From Patellaria atrata CBS 101060 (lineage: Eukaryota > Ascomycota > Dothideomycetes > Patellariales > Patellariaceae): DNA of 64,000 nucleotides. The notes under the pieces are model-generated. The model had not been told where the DNA came from. It saw only the letters and a program-made list of their open reading frames with translations, and did no database searches. The translations under genes and the position numbers were made by a program. This document shows, one piece after another, positions 23,782 to 34,412 of the stretch. The stretch is taken from NCBI GenBank assembly GCA_010093705.1, contig MU006095.1, positions 1,417,842-1,481,841 of the forward strand, read 5' to 3'. Within the stretch, counting starts at the first letter, position 1. Every line of letters begins with the position of its first letter.

Positions 23782-24630
23782 TCACGAGTACACATCCCTC
23801 CCCCTCGTACTCGGGCGACTGTAATTCCTCGGACTAGGTGTCGGTGGACTGATTGGAGATCTAGAAAAAGATGCCGACGAAGGATTCCGGTCGAGGAGAA
23901 ACTGGATGGAGGAGATACCACTACTCATAGTCTGCCCCTCTCTTCCCTCAGTATCAATCCTGGTTGGAAAATCGGCTTCCAGCTCAACGAACCTAGGCGC
24001 GGAAATAGGAGGTTTTGCCATTTCCGTGGTGGAGTCCATTTCTGCGTAGATTTCATCGCCTTGCAACTCGGCTCTTTGGAGTGGTTTATCTTGGGAATCA
24101 AAGCCATGGATGGGGGTAAAGGGAAGGTGGGTAGGGGATGATTGTGAGTTTTGAAGTGATGTGGCCAATGCGGGTGTATTTTGCGCGTGTTTCCTCTTGC
24201 GCCTAGCCCTCCAGAGAAAATACGTTATTATTGCTATGATGGCGAGGGTGCAGGGGACTCCAACACCGACGCCTATGGTTATGGAATTACTGCTGGTTGA
24301 CTCTGGTGATGTATTGGAAGATCTGGAGGTGGGGATACTGGTGATTATAATAGTCGAGGGAGCACCTAAGGTCAAAGTATTGAAAGGGGTCTCTGAGGTC
24401 GACGTCTCGAAAGTGGTGATGCTGGAAGTGCTCCAGGTGGGAATAGGAGCTTCGGGAACGGGGGTAGGGAGGATGCAAACGGAATATACACATATCCAGT
24501 CGTGGTCGCAGTCGTTGAAATGTGTACAAGGATCACCTAGACAGTGGCTCACCCAGGTACAGTAAGGTATTGATGTTAATGCTGTAGAAATTGCTGTCTC
24601 CGGGGCAATCGTTATTACGATGTCACCCAT
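23782..24630 (-). CDS. Cysteine-rich single-pass membrane protein, function unknown
   Basis: One uninterrupted exon of 282 residues starts with an ATG at 24630. Residues 20-55 hold a compact cluster of six cysteines (C-T-W-x-x-H-C-x-G-D-P-C then C-D-x-D-W-I-C-x-x-x-x-C). A Ser/Thr/Pro-rich, probably O-glycosylated stretch follows. A single transmembrane helix (about 120-145, ITIGVGVGVPCTLAIIAIITYFLW) is followed by a basic stop-transfer RARRKRK. The cytosolic tail is about 135 residues, rich in Ser and Pro. This is the layout of a fungal cell-surface sensor or wall-linked protein, but I recognise no named family. There is no clear cleavable signal peptide: the N-terminus is only mildly hydrophobic, so a missed short upstream exon is possible. 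Confidence 0.7.
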   Translation of the reverse strand: MGDIVITIAPETAISTALTSIPYCTWVSHCLGDPCTHFNDCDHDWICVYSVCILPTPVPEAPIPTWSTSSITTFETSTSETPFNTLTLGAPSTIIITSIPTSRSSNTSPESTSSNSITIGVGVGVPCTLAIIAIITYFLWRARRKRKHAQNTPALATSLQNSQSSPTHLPFTPIHGFDSQDKPLQRAELQGDEIYAEMDSTTEMAKPPISAPRFVELEADFPTRIDTEGREGQTMSSGISSIQFLLDRNPSSASFSRSPISPPTPSPRNYSRPSTRGRDVYS

Positions 24631-26125
24631 CGTTCAGTGTCAATAGCGATTGTGATAAGGACTGTTTCTGGTGTTCGAGCAGCTTTGATTTTTTTTTTCT
24701 TTCTATCCAGTTCAGCCGTTGTGTAAACTGGGCTCGGGGATCGTGTGCTCTCTCTTTATATCAGTAATTACCCAAAGCAGGTTTGAATATTCCCATTGGA
24801 GTGAAATATGTGCAATGAACAACTGTAATGGAAGAGATGAGAGGTGCTCCGCATAACAGGTATAGTATCATGTGTCACAAAGGCCAATGAAGACTGTATT
24901 GAGTATCCCCGAATAAACTTTTCTACAACAATCAGGCCACATCGGTGCTTAAAATATCATCTGCAAATCTTTAGGTGCAAGGCTAGCAAAGAAAAGCAAG
25001 AGAGAAATGTGCGACACGTCAGATAGGGGGCGTCTTGTCTATTCTAGGCAGCGATCCCATCTATCGAATGATATGGCAAGTATATAACATATTTTTTTGC
25101 AGCTGATTCAAAGGATGATCAGCTCTATCTTGTCGCCAATTTGGCCCAGCCTTTCGAGACTGTATTGATCTCGCGGTACACTGGGCGTACAGATTGATTG
25201 GGGCTGCTGAGAACTCCCGTCGGATTTTCGTATCTGAATAACGAGTGTTACGAACTCAAAGTATAGATACCTTGCGTATGATAGATATGGCTCTGAAAAA
25301 TGACTGTTGTGCAAATTGTCAACAAAACCATTCTCCAAAGTGAGCTTACGCTAAGCTGAAGGGTTAACAGTCCAAGCCTGTCTCTGCAGGTCCTACGAGA
25401 TTTGAAACGATTCAAACTGCGAGAGAAGATTGATTGGTGCCAAGTGGTAGGTCGTCTGCATTCTTGTACAGTACATTGAAAAGTTGGAACTAGATTCTGA
25501 ACTTTGTGTGAGAGTTTCAGCTCCCTACACCTTGTGGACCTGATAGGTTATCATTCAGCCCCCGCCGAGCTTTGCACACCAGCAATAGAACTCGAGTGCA
25601 TCTTTTGAACTTGATTTTTTACAGATGATAGGATTGGCAATGTTTGTGTTAGGCAACTTCTTTGTATTGACCGGAAGGACCCGAAGCTGCAACTTGCTTG
25701 TAGATAGCAGCAGTCTTGTTGGAAATAAGATGGACTTGAAGCATGATATCGAAGCAAAGTGACAATATACCAATGAATCCATGAGACTTTAGGGGTTCGA
25801 GATACACGCATTTGAGAGATATAAGATGTATGGAGTACTCCGTAAGGTAGTTCTTCTAAGAGCAAAGTGAACAACGGTAGATTATCGGCTAGATCACCAG
25901 TTCAACATCAGCAGAGAGACAAGATAAAAGATAAGATTAAGATAAGATGAAAAGATCGCAACTTTAAGTTTAATCCCACCAATCATCTGCTAGACAATGT
26001 CAGATGGATATCGTCATCGTAAGGTCAACATGAACCACCTCACCACCTCAATTGGGTATCTATTAAGGTACTTCAATTACTACCAGGAAAACTAACCTTC
26101 AACCTAAGGAATCTCATCTTATTAC
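24631..26125. other. Divergent intergenic, 1.5 kb
   Basis: Promoter space for the cysteine-rich membrane gene (-) and the Rieske/FAD gene (+). It holds a CT-rich T tract near 24690-24705 and the GATA-site cluster listed separately. No ORF is supported. Confidence 0.5.
25922..25948. promoter_or_regulatory. Cluster of GATA-factor motifs
   Basis: Three AGATAA words (25922-25927, 25929-25934 and 25940-25945) plus an AGATTA lie within 27 bp, about 180-200 bp before the ATG at 26126. AGATAA fits the HGATAR core bound by fungal GATA factors such as AreA (nitrogen) and SreA (iron). Binding is inferred from motif and position only. Confidence 0.4.
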
Positions 26126-28077
26126 ATGCTATCTCCACACCGTTCCACGTTCACCTTGTTCCATCTTCTCAGGCCAAAACAATTCTTTCGATTCACCAAC
26201 AGAGCATTTAATAGCATAAGCAGAAGAACAATGGCACAAGAGTTCAAGTTAAAGGATCTGACTTCTGAGGATCTCAAGAATCTTAAAAATGGCCAGAAAC
26301 AGGACGCCGAGGTTGAAGGGATTGAAGACACCAAAGTTCTGCTTGTGAGGGTCAAGGATGAACTCCATGCCCTTTCTCCCAAGTGCACGCATTATGGCGC
26401 TCCCTTGAAATTAGGAGTGGTGAACGGAGATGGCAGGCTTACTTGTGCTTGGCATGGAGGTGAGTTCTCCGTCCACTTTATATTACATTTATGCTAATCC
26501 TATCTAGCTTGCTTCGACGTGGCTACTGGAGATGTCGAAGATTCACCAGCCTTAGACCCTCTTGCCAAATTTAGGATCGTAGAAAAGGAGGATGGTGTGT
26601 ACATCAAGGGCGATGAGGCCACAATCAAAGCAGGCAAGAGGGAAGCAAACCTGAAATGCACAGCCGACAGGTCGGACCATCTTGTAGTAATTGGAGGGTA
26701 AGTGATCAGACCGCCTTATCAACCTTTAAATCTATGATAGAAGTGCTCCGATCGATAAGCCTCTTGCTTTTCAGGAGATGATAGAAAGATGTATAACCTA
26801 TACCGTATATTGTTCCTATGCTAACAGCACTTTTCAATAGTGGTAGTGGCACCGTCGGTACGATAGAAGGACTTCGAGGCGGTGGGTATCGGGGCAAAAT
26901 AACCGTCCTTACTCGTGAAGGCTACAGACCGATCGACCGAACAAAGCTCTCCAAAGCACTCATTGCAGATGTTAGTAAGGTAGCTTGGAGGTCAGAAGAG
27001 TTTTACAAAGACGCCTCTATCGAGTTCATCTCAGAGGAGGCGAGCAAGGTGGATTTTGCTACAAAACAGGTGACGACTTCATCAGGGAAGACTTACGACT
27101 ATACAAAGCTTGTCATGTCACCGGGAGGCTCACCTAGGTGGCTTCCCTTGCCCGGCCTGAAAGGTGATTTGGGGAATGTCTTTGTGCTACGCGCTATTCC
27201 TCACGCAGAGGGGATAGTAAAGGCTGTTGGCGATAATGGGAAAAAGATCGTCGTGATAGGGTCGTCCTTTATCGGCATGGAAGTTGCAAATTGCCTTGCA
27301 AGCAAGAAGAATGACGTTACCGTTGTCGGGATGGAAAAAGCTCCTATGGAACGGGTCATGGGGGAGAAAGTCGGCTCTGTTTTCCAAGGCCTACTCGAGA
27401 AGAATGGCGTGAAATTTCAGATGAATGCTAATGTAGAAAAGGCAACACCATCAAGTTCCGATCCTTCTAAAGTGGGAGCGGTTCATCTAAAGGATGGTAC
27501 GGTGTTGGAGGCAGACCTAGTGATTGAAGGTGTTGGCGTGTCACCTGCAACGGAATTCCTTAAGGAGAATCAAGCCATTGAATTGCAAAAAGATGGCTCG
27601 GTACTTGTGGACGAGAATTTCGCTGTGTTGGGTCTTTCCGACGTCTACGCCATTGGAGATATCGCAACTTATCCGTATCACGGTCCCGGAGGAGAGGGTA
27701 AGAGAGTACGCATCGAACATTGGAATGTCGCTCAAAACTCCGGAAGGGCAGTAGCGAGAGCTATCAATCAGCCCGATGGAAAACCGAAAGCTTTTATTCC
27801 CGTGTTTTGGTCGGCTTTAGGCTCGCAGCTACGGTACTGTGGTAACACTTACCATGGATATGATGACGTTGTAATCCAAGGAGATACTACCAAGCCAGCC
27901 TTTGTCGCATACTTCACAAAAGGAGAAATGGTGATAGCTGTTGCATCTATGGGAAAGGATCCTTACATGTCCCAGTCCGCAGAGCTGATGCGTAGGGCAG
28001 CGATGCCTTCAAAGAGCGAGCTGGAGAAGGGAGTGGACATACTAGAAGTGAGCGTACCCAGTGAGGTCAAGATGTGA
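26126..28077 (+). CDS. AIF-like mitochondrial FAD oxidoreductase with N-terminal Rieske domain (AIFM3 type)
   Basis: Three exons, 26126-26459, 26508-26697 and 26841-28077, give 586 residues. The protein has a Rieske [2Fe-2S] domain fused to a pyridine-nucleotide-disulphide oxidoreductase fold, as in AIFM3-type proteins. Its physiological substrate is not established. Residues 1-36 are basic and hydroxylated (RPKQFFRFTNRAFNSISRR), a likely mitochondrial presequence. The Rieske ligands are C-T-H in PKCTHYGAPL and C-x-x-H in TCAWHGACFD, the latter spanning intron 1. The FAD site is VIGGGSGTVGTIEGLR, the NAD(P) site is VVIGSSFIGMEVANCL, and the second FAD contact is DVYAIGDIA. IEHWNVAQNSGRAVA and a C-terminal domain close the protein. 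All parts appear intact. Intron 2 is 143 bp. A GATA-motif cluster lies in the promoter. Confidence 0.9.
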
Positions 28078-28276
28078 TGAGAATACAGGTAAAAGGGGAT
28101 TTGTTACGGCAAAACTGGTATGGTACAAATCATGAGATGAATGGGTTTAGGTTCTTTAGGTGAAAATACATACCCTTTTTCATGGCGATAAGTTAAGTTC
28201 ATTTCTACTCTTACAACCCGAACTATCATTTCAGTCACGGCTCTTTCGCAGTTATTCCAGTCGAACTTCGTCATCG

Positions 28277-30778
28277 TCAGACAATGTCTATGGTATTCAT
28301 CAACAAATGACCACTTTCCTCCATGAACTTTGATCGATCAATAAATCGAGGACTTTGGGTCCATACTTCTCCAAACCATTTCGAATCCTTCGGGAAAATT
28401 AATCCAATACGACGATACTCATCTTTTCCATATTCTATAGCTTGCAGCGCGAGACAAGTGAGCTGAAGTTTACCACCTATTTCATGCACCTGACACAGCA
28501 GACACTTCACTAAGATTGGATCCGTGGGACATTCAAAGTCAAGCGCTGCCATACCCATCACTCTCTCCGTCAACGGATCCACCACCGTAGCTGGATGGAG
28601 GGGTCCCGCTGGGAAAGGAGGTCCACTTTCTGGAGCGGGCGGGTACAGCAAAGCTTCTCTTATTCGACCTTTCAGCCGTAGCTTTCCACCTGTGACTTCA
28701 CCAAAAGGATTTTGATATTCGGAATTTTGATGGCAAATGCCATCCAGGAGTAGAGCGCCTTCATCTAGAACCTGTACCGAATCATGGTTCCGTTTCCGAA
28801 ACCGAACATGTTTGTGGTGCACCGATACCCAAGACCAAGATGGAGCTATGTAAGGTGTTTGAGCTTGGTGGTCCGTAATTGGAGTTCTAGGCTTTAACAT
28901 ATTGTACGCCTGCTGTGGGATGAATACTAAGTACCAGCAAAGACCGACTTGTAAGTCTTCTCTCCACAAACCAGCGAGATACGTACAACGATATCTTTTG
29001 TGTAGGAGCCCAGCCAAACCCGATAGAGCAGGTAATTTATCGGTGATGAATGTCAGAGATCGCGTCTGATATTTCTCCACGATATCATACCAAACGTCAA
29101 AGTGATTGCTCTTCATTTGGTTCAATTTCTCTAAAGCCTTAGGTTCAATCGCCCAAATTCGAAACGTTGCTAGAAAGTTGGATTCATTTGCGCTCGATTT
29201 GCGAGGTTCTTCTTCACTGAGACTTCGACAAGCACATTGCCACCACATCATCCGGCGGCCAAAGATCAAGCTTCTCCTACTAGAGGCTTGCTCCTGAAGT
29301 ACCCATCCCCTCGAATTGAGAGGTAGGTAGCTTTCGATAGTTCTGCCATGAATGTAGAACGTTCTAGTCACCGAGTAACCGGTAGCATGAACGTTCATGT
29401 CAAGTCTACAAGGCCTATACCAGCGAGGATCTCGGTCTACGAATAATCCAGCTTCTACGTTGATTCCACCCGCAGCGCTGATAGTTAGAAAAGAGTCTCG
29501 GTAAATAGCTCCCATGTTTGACATCCCCCTTTCCACGTCCTCTGGCCAATCTTGGACGAGACATATCGCATCTATCCACAAATACCGGAATCCGAGTCTG
29601 ACGGTGACGGCTATGGCATCACGGAACGTTTTCGGCATCGATTCAAGAGGCAGTCGCTTCTTGTGTTCCTCAAGGTTTTCCTTTCTTGTCATAAACCGGG
29701 CCGAATCTCCCCAGCAATAGCTGAGAGTGACATATGGCTTCCGTTCCCAATGTGGAATCTTCAAAACTGGTCTCACAGGGTCCGAGACATCTATCACTCT
29801 GCTCGGTAGGGCCGGGACCGTGCGACCATGGTGGCTACAGTCATCGTGCTCCGTTGCGCATTCCTTCAACCACGCCGCTGCTAGGCTCATGTTTGCTGCA
29901 CTTCCAGTCTCGAAATCATGCGAGGGGGAGAACCATTCGGCATCTATCGGTATATCTGACTTGGGATGGAGAGGATCATAGTGATATACGGGTTGTCTCC
30001 CACTCTTTAAGCGTGACAGTCGTTTCGAGAGTCTTTGAGAATGACTTGTGGGAGTCTCGGACGTATTACTTGACACGAGACGTCGACGTACGGCCGGATA
30101 TATTGTGTTGGAGCATGATAATGCATTGGAGATGTCTTCCAGTGTAGCTACGATTGAATCAGTATTGTTTCCCTCTTCTCATGGTTGGACTGCTCGGCAA
30201 CTGTACGCCTCGTATACATAGAAAGGCGTACACATAGAAAGGCGTACACATAGAAAGGCGTACACATAGAAAGGCGTACACATAGAAAGGCGTACACATA
30301 GAAAGGCGTACCATTGGATTTGAACTCTTTGGAAAGAAGGGATATGGATTATATTTATAAGTCTCCTACCAGATAAATCCTCCTCAGCGCGGAATGTTAT
30401 CACTCCTTGCTCCCCGCAATAGACCTCCAACTTGTCACTAATTGTCCTACTCCCGTCCTCCAAACTGGATAAAATCACATCTCGAGGCCAAGGTTTTCGC
30501 AACAAGACATGTTGACAATGTGTCTTCAACGGATGGCGATTCTGAGCATAAAACGGGTGGTCTTGTCCTTCGAACAATTTATGCATTATCATTACGCAGA
30601 AATGACATCCCGAAGCGGCGGAGCGACGAAGCTCGCCTTCATCTTCATGGTGGAAATAGAAGACTGAGCTTTGAGAGAGTGATGGGTCGTTGAGCTGCTC
30701 TATCTCCAACAGCTTCCCATCAAGTTCACAGTCCTCGAATGGTTTGAAAGTGATTGTTGTACACTTTTCGCAAAGCAT
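28277..30778 (-). CDS. HET-domain (heterokaryon incompatibility) protein
   Basis: Two exons on the minus strand, 30778-30370 and 30147-28277, give 759 residues. The downstream open frame has no ATG before the HET domain, so an upstream exon is needed. The frame starting MLCEKC has the usual N-terminal C-x-x-C and SGCHFCVMIM pattern. The donor GTAGGA at 30369 and acceptor GTAG at 30148 share phase and give ...EDLSATLEDIS, a 222-bp intron that includes a 16-bp minisatellite. The HET domain has the hallmark blocks YVTLSYCWGD, PKTFRDAIAVTVRLGFRYLWIDAICLVQD, MGAIYRDSFLTISAAGG, then SRGWVLQEQASSRRSLIFG. It acts in non-self recognition and cell death after hyphal fusion. The exact junction is inferred; the alternative is two separate frames, which I think less likely. 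Confidence 0.82.
30211..30311. repeat. 16-bp minisatellite, six copies plus partial
   Basis: The unit CGTACACATAGAAAGG is repeated head to tail from 30211 to 30306, with a five-base partial copy after it. Five copies are identical and the first differs by one base (CGTATAC). Near-identity implies recent expansion. It lies in the inferred intron of the HET gene on the minus strand. Confidence 0.97.
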
Positions 30779-31637
30779 ATTTCTCAAAATGGTCTCGATA
30801 GCAAATGAATGATGTTGAAGGAAGAAGAAAAAAGAATCTAACTATTTTGACGCGATACGGCCGTAATATGTCAATTATAGAAAAGAGCTACTTTTTGGGG
30901 GCTGAATGATTCCCTCCGTCAACCTTGATACTATTTCAGCTGGAATCAATAGTGTCAAGACAGCCATGGAGTTGGACACGGCCACTACAGCGTTCTGCTT
31001 TACATACATCCGGTTGTAAAGAGATGGTCTAAATGGCAAGATAGTGGAATAACAGCCTCTGTTTCAGGTTTGAAAAAAACAATATTTGGCGGGGTAGCAG
31101 TTCTAGGTAGACTATAAACTATAACACCGTGATACTTGTTACTGCACAATAAATAAGGCACGTAGGAAAGTCAGTGAAACAACCAATTCAGCTGGGGCTG
31201 TTGGATTCGGCGTATCAAGACTTAAGTTCATGTTACGGCTTTAAAATCCCGTATATTTTGAGCGGAGCTTTTCGCATCCACCTTGATCCAATGAGCTCAT
31301 ACATGTCACGGCCTCTTATAGTGCTGATAAAGAACAATAGAGCTACTTCGTGACTGTGTAGACGACCATGGCCACATAAGGTATACGATTAAACCTCGAC
31401 AATACTTTCTCAAGTGACAAAACACAAAATCTGGCTAACTGTACAGCACTGATGCAACTCCAGCCACTTTTTGACTCCAATAAAATGCAATAGACGAGAA
31501 TATCCGCTAAAACTCCCTTTTAAAGAAATCATCAGATGCCACCAAGGACTGTTCGATGTACCAGCTCAGACCCGAGGTACCTGGACACAACCGCGGTGCA
31601 TCTGGAGGGATAACTGTCCACCAGAAACCTCCGGATA
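30779..31637. other. Intergenic, 859 bp
   Basis: Promoter of the HET gene (-) and 3' space of the two-TM gene (-). Only short, featureless open frames; no gene seen. Confidence 0.5.
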
Positions 31638-32906
31638 TCATCGAAAATCTCTGTAAGCGGGATGGATGTCTGAGAGAGACGGGCTTGACTCCGCCTGCAC
31701 CGTTGATCTCGGAACTGCCGAGACGACATAGTCCACTCCATCATCAGATATATATGATGGTGGACGCGCGACTCCAGTAGTGGGGCGCTCAGATTCTGGA
31801 GCTGAGCCTGAACGCAGTGGTACTGGTCGATGCGAGTCAGGCAGTGGTTCTGTCGAGGATACGTTTTCTATCCGTTGCCAGTGTAGAAGATTCGGATCCA
31901 CGCGCTGCAGGGAAATATTAAACTTTGGTGTGTGCGTCCATATCAAGGTTACTTACCACGCTACATCTCCAGAGCCCGTAAGCTGGCGGCGGCAGTTGTA
32001 CCGATTTCTTTTCCTCCTTAATTTCTAGCCCATGAAATTCTGTTCTCGTTTCCTCTTCTACGATTTCATCGTCTCTAGCCAAGTGTACACGGATTGGTTT
32101 AATAGGCCTGAAACCCTCAGGACCAGTCATGCTGGGAATGCGCGGACCACGGTCAGAGCGATGCGGCCGTAAAGCAAGCATGCAAAGACGGATCAGAGAA
32201 TGACAGAATATTATAGTGTTTACAAGTATTACGAGAATGAAGAGGACGTGAACTTCTTGGCCGATTGTAGGGTGTGTCAGCGCGATAGAAAGATCTAAAA
32301 TTTAATCAGTAAGTCAATTATAATTCGTTCTGAGCGCTAAAGCGCCTACTCACAGGTTGTGAGAATAGTGACGAGAAATGATCCAGCTATCATGCAACAC
32401 ACGGCTTTTCTATGAGCTGGTGATCCAGATCTGTTTCCTTTTCTCGTGTGACGGGAGCGTGTAAATGCCTTCCTCTGCCTCTTTCTTGCACGTCGATGGA
32501 CGATTCGAGCAAGTTCTTCCGTTTCTGGATCCGCACTGCTATATTGTCTTGTATGAACTATCCTGGGCACCTCCGGCATCTGATCGATGATAGCTCTTTG
32601 GTAGGATCCAGCTGTGTGCTGGGGAACTATTGGAGCGGCTTCGTTGGAAATATGATTAGGTACCTCGCGCTGCTCTAACTCTGGTGTAGTACTCTGGCTT
32701 TGAGTGTGACCTGGTCTGCGCAAGAAGCCTAGCATTGGAATCTTTGGAGTGTTGCTCTGGGAAGATTGTGGGCTTTGAGAATAGATGGAGCTTGAGGCTC
32801 CCTGCAGTAGTGATCGCATACTGGACTGCATTGCGGAAAACCTCGAAGGTCCGCGGTCCTCATTGGAATCTCTTAGATTAAACGGTGAATGTGGTATTCT
32901 GAACAT
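31638..32906 (-). CDS. Fungal two-transmembrane protein, function unknown
   Basis: Three exons on the minus strand, 32906-32354, 32294-31957 and 31904-31638, give 385 residues. The N-terminal 140 residues are Ser/Gln/Pro-rich, followed by a very basic stretch (HRRARKRQRKAFTRSRHTRK). Two hydrophobic helices follow: AVCCMIAGSFLVTILTTYLSIAL, which spans intron 1, and VHVLFILVILVNTIIFCHSLIRLCML. The C-terminal cytosolic part has PPPAYGLWRCSVRVDPNLLHWQRIE, spanning intron 2, and PPSYISDDGVDYVV. The PPPAYG...RVDPNLLHW stretch looks like the conserved core of a fungal-only family; I know no function for it. All junctions are GT..AG and keep frame. The ATG at 32906 opens the frame, but an upstream exon cannot be excluded. 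Confidence 0.75.
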
Positions 32907-34412
32907 GATGATTTTGAGTGCTTGCTGGTCGGATTACGGGTATCTGAGACCTGGTGGTAGAACCAGAACCTGTGCTGTATATAAACTTCATGAGTTCTCT
33001 TTAAAGACACATGGTACTCCGAACTTACCTGAACAACGAAGTGGATGATAGCCAAGCAGAAACAAGAGCGAATAGAAGTCAGGACCAGCTGGCCATATGG
33101 ATAGTGGATCTGCGAGACCGTCAAGGTCAGGATCCGCTAAATCGTTGTAAGTGAGTGCTATCTCGAAGCAATGACTGGAACCGGTCCAATGTCATGAAAA
33201 GCCCTTAAGCATGTTGAAGGGAGTAAGGTGAAAAAGCGTCTGAGCTATTGCCAATGATTGAGCACTCTACGGGTAGAGCAGTTCATCAACAAAGGGAAGA
33301 GAGGGGTCAATTGCTGCAATAGCAACCAAACGAATGTTGAAGAAGAAAGAGAGTAGAAACCAGTTCGAGAGCGGCTCCCAATGAATGTGGTTTATGAGAA
33401 GTGCAAGCACGCAAAGGCGCATTTCTTGAGTCACAGCTTGGGTCGCACGAGTGGGTGAGCAAGGGCAAGACAGCGAGAACAGCGTCTTCCCAAGTTCCCG
33501 AGACGACAACGCATGAGAGATAGTCCCAATTGAGCGCTGGGGATGCATGACGAGCGAAAGGTATGGCGGTAGAGTATCTTAATGTTGAATATCTGAAACG
33601 ATGTTGAAACATGAAGGCTGACCCTTGAACTTGCACTTCCTGTGGTATCTATGCCCTACCGTACTACACTACGGTATTCAGTTTATCATATATACATACA
33701 CAACATCTTTTTATTATACATTTATATCATCATTCACGAGTATAGTGGCCATTTGAAAGTCGAATACCTTTAGTACTTGTAAAATTTGTATCATAGCTTG
33801 AACTTCTGTGGATTTCCGCCTGGTGAATTTCAAAGCAACAGTACCATATAGCACCGTACGGTACACTCACATTTAAATGGGGTCTCTGGTGTTAGATACT
33901 GTTCAGGAAAATCAAAAGGGTAGAAGGAAGTTCCATTTATACGTAGGACTCAATAGTAACGTAGTAACGTACAAATAACAGAAAGTTTGCTGATCCGGAA
34001 CTGAACAACCTAGGTCAGGTAGACATAAAATTAGTAGAACAGTGCGTCTACTGCACTCGAGATTTATTGAGTTTTACTCTCGACCATATCGTTCTCTTTA
34101 GTCATATCTTTCACCGCGCTTGAACGCGATGGGTCTTGCTATTCGACTACTTGGTAGGCAAGGGGTGTAGTTGTCTGTATGCTGTAACACAGAAGGCTTC
34201 AGAACTATACCAACGTTCCTCTGCTCCGAAATACCTTTCGTTACCGTCCATTCGATGGGGAACACCCGTACAAGCTCTTATAAACTATATCGTGGGTCCT
34301 CTTAAAGTGTTGGATGCAGCGAGCTAGGAGTTCTACTGTCACTGGAAGGGATAACTCGGGCGAGCTCAACGCTGATTCGAAGCAGGCCTTTTGTCTCTGC
34401 TTTTTAGTGATT
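32907..34412. other. Intergenic, 1.5 kb
   Basis: Promoter side of the two-TM gene and 3' side of the U5 WD40 gene, both on the minus strand. Small GTAC-rich and AT-rich patches lie at 33660-33740. Open frames of about 60-110 codons here lack family features. Confidence 0.5.

Noticed and set aside
30211-30311. CRISPR array
   Set aside because: The repeats are directly adjacent with no spacers, and the genome is fungal.
30179-30369. Reading the 16-bp minisatellite as a coding C-terminal repeat of a separate protein
   Set aside because: The unit length shifts the frame at every copy, and the donor and acceptor around it join two typical parts of one HET protein in phase.
19815-31637. A secondary-metabolite or effector cluster in the 19-31 kb region
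   Set aside because: There is no backbone enzyme (PKS, NRPS, terpene synthase). The genes are unrelated single functions.
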